Assembly (NCBI GenBank): GCA_965368175.1
Contig: CBDULX010000038.1
Span: 1 to 18,423, forward strand
From: CBDULX01 sp965368175
GTDB taxonomy: Bacteria > Pseudomonadota > Gammaproteobacteria > SZUA-229
DNA length: 18,423 nt
Direction: 5' to 3'
Positions within the stretch are counted from its first letter, which is position 1. Every line of letters begins with the position of its first letter. The notes under the pieces were generated by a model. The model was not told where the DNA came from. It ran no database searches and saw only the letters and a program-made list of their open reading frames with translations. The translations under genes and the position numbers were made by a program. This document shows, one piece after another, positions 16,016-18,423 of the stretch.

Positions 16016-16618
16016 ATGATGAGCATTAATGAGATATTAGAAAAGCTTAAGCGTCCCAGTGCCGCGTCATTGGGTAGCCTTCTCATCGGAGGGTTTGTTG
16101 CAGGAATTATTTTCTGGGGTGGTTTCAATACTGCAATGGAGGCGACCAATACAGAGACATTCTGTATTACCTGCCATGAAATGGAAGAGAATGTGTATCA
16201 GGAGTATAAGAATACCGTCCATTACTCAAATCGTACCGGCGTAAGGGCCACCTGCCCAGACTGTCATGTGCCCAAGCCCTGGGTTCATAAAATGGTGAGG
16301 AAAATTCAGGCCAGTAATGAGCTTTTGCATAAAGCCCTGGGTTCAATTGATACACCTGAAAAATTCGAGGCCAAGCGACTTAAGCTTGCGCAGAATGTAT
16401 GGCGTTCGATGAAAGCCACAGATTCAAGGGAGTGCCGTAACTGCCACGATTTTATTTCTATGGATTACACTGAACAGCAGCGTCGTGCGGTCAGTGGTCA
16501 TAGCAAGGGGCTGGAAGAAGGTCAGACCTGTATCGATTGTCATAAAGGTATTGCCCATTCATTGCCTGCAATGTATGAAGTTGATCCCAGTGTTGTTACC
16601 GGTAGTGCCGGGCACTAA
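16016..16618 (+). CDS. napC: Tetrahaem quinol dehydrogenase NapC (NapC/NirT family)
   Basis: NapC is a membrane-anchored cytochrome that oxidises quinol and passes electrons to NapB. The 200-residue protein has one N-terminal helix (about 19-37) and four CXXCH motifs: CITCH (50-54), CPDCH (80-84), CRNCH (140-144) and CIDCH (172-176), with the conserved ending HKGIAHSLP. These hallmarks place it in the NapC/NirT group and distinguish it from pentahaem TorC or from CymA only by context; last place in a nap operon settles it. Two ATGs lie in tandem (16016 and 16019). AGAGAGAAG upstream serves either. It is the last nap gene, followed by a terminator. Confidence 0.95.
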   Translation: MMSINEILEKLKRPSAASLGSLLIGGFVAGIIFWGGFNTAMEATNTETFCITCHEMEENVYQEYKNTVHYSNRTGVRATCPDCHVPKPWVHKMVRKIQASNELLHKALGSIDTPEKFEAKRLKLAQNVWRSMKATDSRECRNCHDFISMDYTEQQRRAVSGHSKGLEEGQTCIDCHKGIAHSLPAMYEVDPSVVTGSAGH

Positions 16619-16644
16619 CAACTGATTTTTTTAACGGAATCTCG

Positions 16645-16668
16645 GGGCACCCAATGGGTGCCCTTTTT
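16645..16668 (+). terminator. Intrinsic terminator of the nap operon
   Basis: GGGCACCC (16645-16652) and GGGTGCCC (16656-16663) form a perfect 8-base-pair GC-rich stem with a three-base loop, followed at once by TTTTT (16664-16668). It lies 26 bases after the napC stop and has all parts of a rho-independent terminator. Confidence 0.93.
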
Positions 16669-16762
16669 AATGTGTCTATGTAAATATCCCTGTATTTAAT
16701 CTGACTCTTCAGATCCAGGCTGGATGATGAGCTCCCTGGAAATTTAAAAAATAAAAATTTTA

Positions 16763-16847
16763 CCACAGAGTCGCAGAGTACATAGAGCAATATTATTTAG
16801 TAACACTCTGTGTACCCAAAGGGCATAAATTCTCTGCGACTCTGTGG
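16763..16847. repeat. Palindromic repeat element, copy 2, between the nap terminator and dmeF
   Basis: CCACAGAGTCGCAGAG (16763-16778) and CTCTGCGACTCTGTGG (16832-16847) are perfect 16-base reverse complements. An inner pair, TACATAGAG (16779-16787) and CTCTGTGTA (16806-16814), matches with one G-T pair. The core is the same as the copy at 8082-8219, but this copy is shorter (about 85 against 138 bases). With the terminator it fills most of the 320-base gap between napC and dmeF; the remaining bases (16669-16762 and 16848-16938) show no gene. TTGAAT at 16864-16869 is a possible -35 for dmeF, without a convincing -10. Confidence 0.85.
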
Positions 16848-16938
16848 CAGATTTTTAAAGAATTTGAATAGTCATTTCCCTGTCAGTTTATGTCACAATA
16901 AGCGCTACTGCATAAGCCCTGGATATTAGTGAATTGTT

Positions 16939-17847
16939 ATGAATCAACAGAAACTGGAATCCTTAAATCATTCCCACAGCTTTGGACAGGAACAGAAAAG
17001 AAAAGGCGAAATTCGAACTCTGATTGTGATTGCCATAACCGGCGTCATGATGGTGGTAGAGATAGTCGCCGGACTGGTCTATGGTTCGATGGCTCTATAT
17101 GCAGATGGTTTGCATATGGCCTCGCACACAGTTGCACTTGGGATCACAGCATTTGCTTATATATATGCTCGAAGATATGCCCATGATGAGCGCTACAGTT
17201 TTGGAACCGGTAAGGTAAATTCACTGGGTGGCTTCACCGGCGCCATTCTACTGGCTATGTTTGCATTGATGATGGCCTGGGAGAGTGTCGATCGCTTGAT
17301 GAACCCAGTGGACATTGTTTATAACCAGGCCATAGTGGTGGCCGTAATTGGACTGCTGGTGAATGGTGCGTCCATGATCATTCTGGGGCATGAGCATCAT
17401 CATGATGACCATGAACATCATCACCATGATCATAATTTGCGTTCCGCCTACCTGCATGTGCTGGCGGATGCTCTGACATCATTACTGGCCATCGTGGCCT
17501 TACTCGCCGCTAAATACTATGGCTTGATCTGGATGGATCCATTGATGGGTATAGTCGGTGCAATACTGGTGACTCGATGGTCGCTCGGCTTGATAAAAGC
17601 AAGTTCAGATGTACTATTGGATAAACAGGCATCGGCGGGGTTAATGGAAAAAGTTCGAGCTAATATCGAACAACAGCCAGATAGCCGAGTAATGGATTTA
17701 CATATCTGGTCCATTGGACCTGGTATATATGCTGCTGAAATGATTATTATCAGTGGTGAACCAAAAGATCCTGATCACTATCGATCATTGTTGCCTCAGA
17801 AGCTTGGTCTGGTACATATCACCATTGAAGTTCACAATGGCGAGTAA
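16939..17847 (+). CDS. dmeF: CDF family cation exporter, DmeF type (Co/Ni efflux)
   Basis: This 302-residue inner-membrane transporter of the cation diffusion facilitator family uses proton exchange to expel divalent metals. It has six predicted helices; metal-site residues are visible in helix 2 (YADGLHMASH, residues 54-63) and helix 5 (HVLADALTS, 173-181). A histidine-rich loop (about 151-166, with many HH pairs) lies between helices 4 and 5, and a cytoplasmic beta domain ends the protein (about 220-302). The N-terminal HSHSFGQEQ and the phrases ARRYAHDERYSFGTGKVNSL and NLRSAYLHVLADALTS agree with DmeF proteins, which export cobalt and nickel. Zinc cannot be excluded. It has its own transcription unit after the nap terminator. 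No adjacent DmeR/RcnR-type regulator is present. Confidence 0.88.
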   Translation: MNQQKLESLNHSHSFGQEQKRKGEIRTLIVIAITGVMMVVEIVAGLVYGSMALYADGLHMASHTVALGITAFAYIYARRYAHDERYSFGTGKVNSLGGFTGAILLAMFALMMAWESVDRLMNPVDIVYNQAIVVAVIGLLVNGASMIILGHEHHHDDHEHHHHDHNLRSAYLHVLADALTSLLAIVALLAAKYYGLIWMDPLMGIVGAILVTRWSLGLIKASSDVLLDKQASAGLMEKVRANIEQQPDSRVMDLHIWSIGPGIYAAEMIIISGEPKDPDHYRSLLPQKLGLVHITIEVHNGE

Positions 17848-18023
17848 GGGCTCCTCGAATAATAGATTGCGTCTCAGCGCGACTGAACTATCCAGGTGTC
17901 TCGGGGTACAGAGTTGGTCATGGCTCGCTGGAGCATACTGATTAACGGGTAGTAAAGTGACATTAATAATATGGACTGTATTTTCTTCGCGATTCTATCG
18001 ATCCAGTGAGGAGTATTCATTCA

Positions 18024-18379
18024 ATGATTGCTATAAAAATACTGGTAATCTGGTTGTTGATGATGGTTAAAGCCATTTTCAATGCTCTGTTTCGAGAACA
18101 GGTGCTCAAGAGTTTTTGTCAATACTGATATTTCTGATTGTCTATCTGTTTCTCCCCTGGTTGAGGCGGCTTGAAGCTCCTTAATTTTGGCTGACAGGTA
18201 TAGCATGGCTAGTGCTGGGGCCTGGTTTTGAGTTTGTATTTGGGTATTTTGTACGAGGTATGAGCATTCAACAAATATTACAGGTATTTAATATCATGAA
18301 GGCTGATTTATTTATATTGACACAAATTGCAGTATTGTTGTCGCCCGTTGTTGCCGCTGGTCTGAGAGATCTATCATAA
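18024..18379 (+). pseudogene. Remnant of a small multi-helix membrane protein gene
   Basis: An ATG at 18024, preceded by GAGGAG, begins a hydrophobic peptide (MIAIKILVIWLLMMVKAIFN) that stops after 34 codons (TGA at 18126). In another frame, membrane-like sequence continues from about 18110 (SILIFLIVYLFLPWLRRLEA), is cut by a TAA at 18182-18184, then reads on as WLTGIAWLVLGPGFEFVFGY and ends near SPVVAAGLRDLS with a TAA at 18377-18379. From memory this resembles an uncharacterised family of about 130 residues, whose loop between helices 1 and 2 seems to be missing here. One frame change, one stop and probably a small deletion point to a dead gene. The 176 bases before it (after dmeF) hold nothing recognisable. 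Confidence 0.6.
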
Positions 18380-18392
18380 TTAATTTAATAAC

Positions 18393-18421
18393 AGTATGCT
18401 ATGCTCGGTTTTAGTATGCTA
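18393..18421. repeat. Short direct repeat at the right edge
   Basis: AGTATGCTA occurs at 18393-18401 and again at 18413-18421, exactly 20 bases (about two helical turns) apart, in an AT-rich stretch after the pseudogene. It could be a paired operator for a gene beyond the window, or chance. Confidence 0.3.
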
Positions 18422-18423
18422 GA

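Overview
The window looks like chromosomal DNA of a gammaproteobacterium that respires nitrate; the genus cannot be read from the sequence. GC content appears close to 50%. The split ccmH and ccmI genes and the gene order napFDAGHBC fit that group. Nothing in the window indicates phage, plasmid or transposase genes.

Layout: (1) bases 1-2315, minus strand: a two-gene cell-envelope operon made of a TPR plus outer-membrane beta-barrel protein (Slam-like architecture) followed by a LysM-FecR domain protein that runs off the left edge. A near-consensus FNR/Anr box sits at class II spacing in front of a perfect TATAAT. (2) 2689-10038, plus strand: a complete cytochrome c maturation (System I) operon, ccmABCDEFGH and ccmI, including the tiny ccmD gene. 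(3) 10039-10460: a regulatory region with a degenerating heptamer array, an operator-like dyad and a strong FNR-type site. (4) 10461-16618, plus strand: napFDAGHBC, the periplasmic nitrate reductase operon, ended by a clear intrinsic terminator. (5) 16939-17847: a CDF cation exporter of the DmeF type. (6) 18024-18379: the decayed remains of a small membrane-protein gene.

The two large operons fit together functionally. NapB (2 haems) and NapC (4 haems) are c-type cytochromes exported as apoproteins, and the Ccm proteins attach their haem. CcmAB/C/D/E deliver haem, CcmG/H handle the cysteine thiols, and CcmF/H/I perform the ligation. NapC and NapGH are two quinol-oxidising routes that feed NapB and then NapA. 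E. coli has the same two modules in the opposite order (nap then ccm).

The most unusual thing seen is a pair of long palindromic repeat elements sharing a CACAGAGTCGCAGAG core. One lies between the nap terminator and dmeF. The other lies across the ccmG-ccmH junction, and there its right arm is translated as part of the CcmH signal peptide and the predicted ccmH start codon lies inside the element. I found no clear evidence of a wholly new multi-gene system. The least characterised candidate is the Slam-like/LysM-FecR pair at the left edge.
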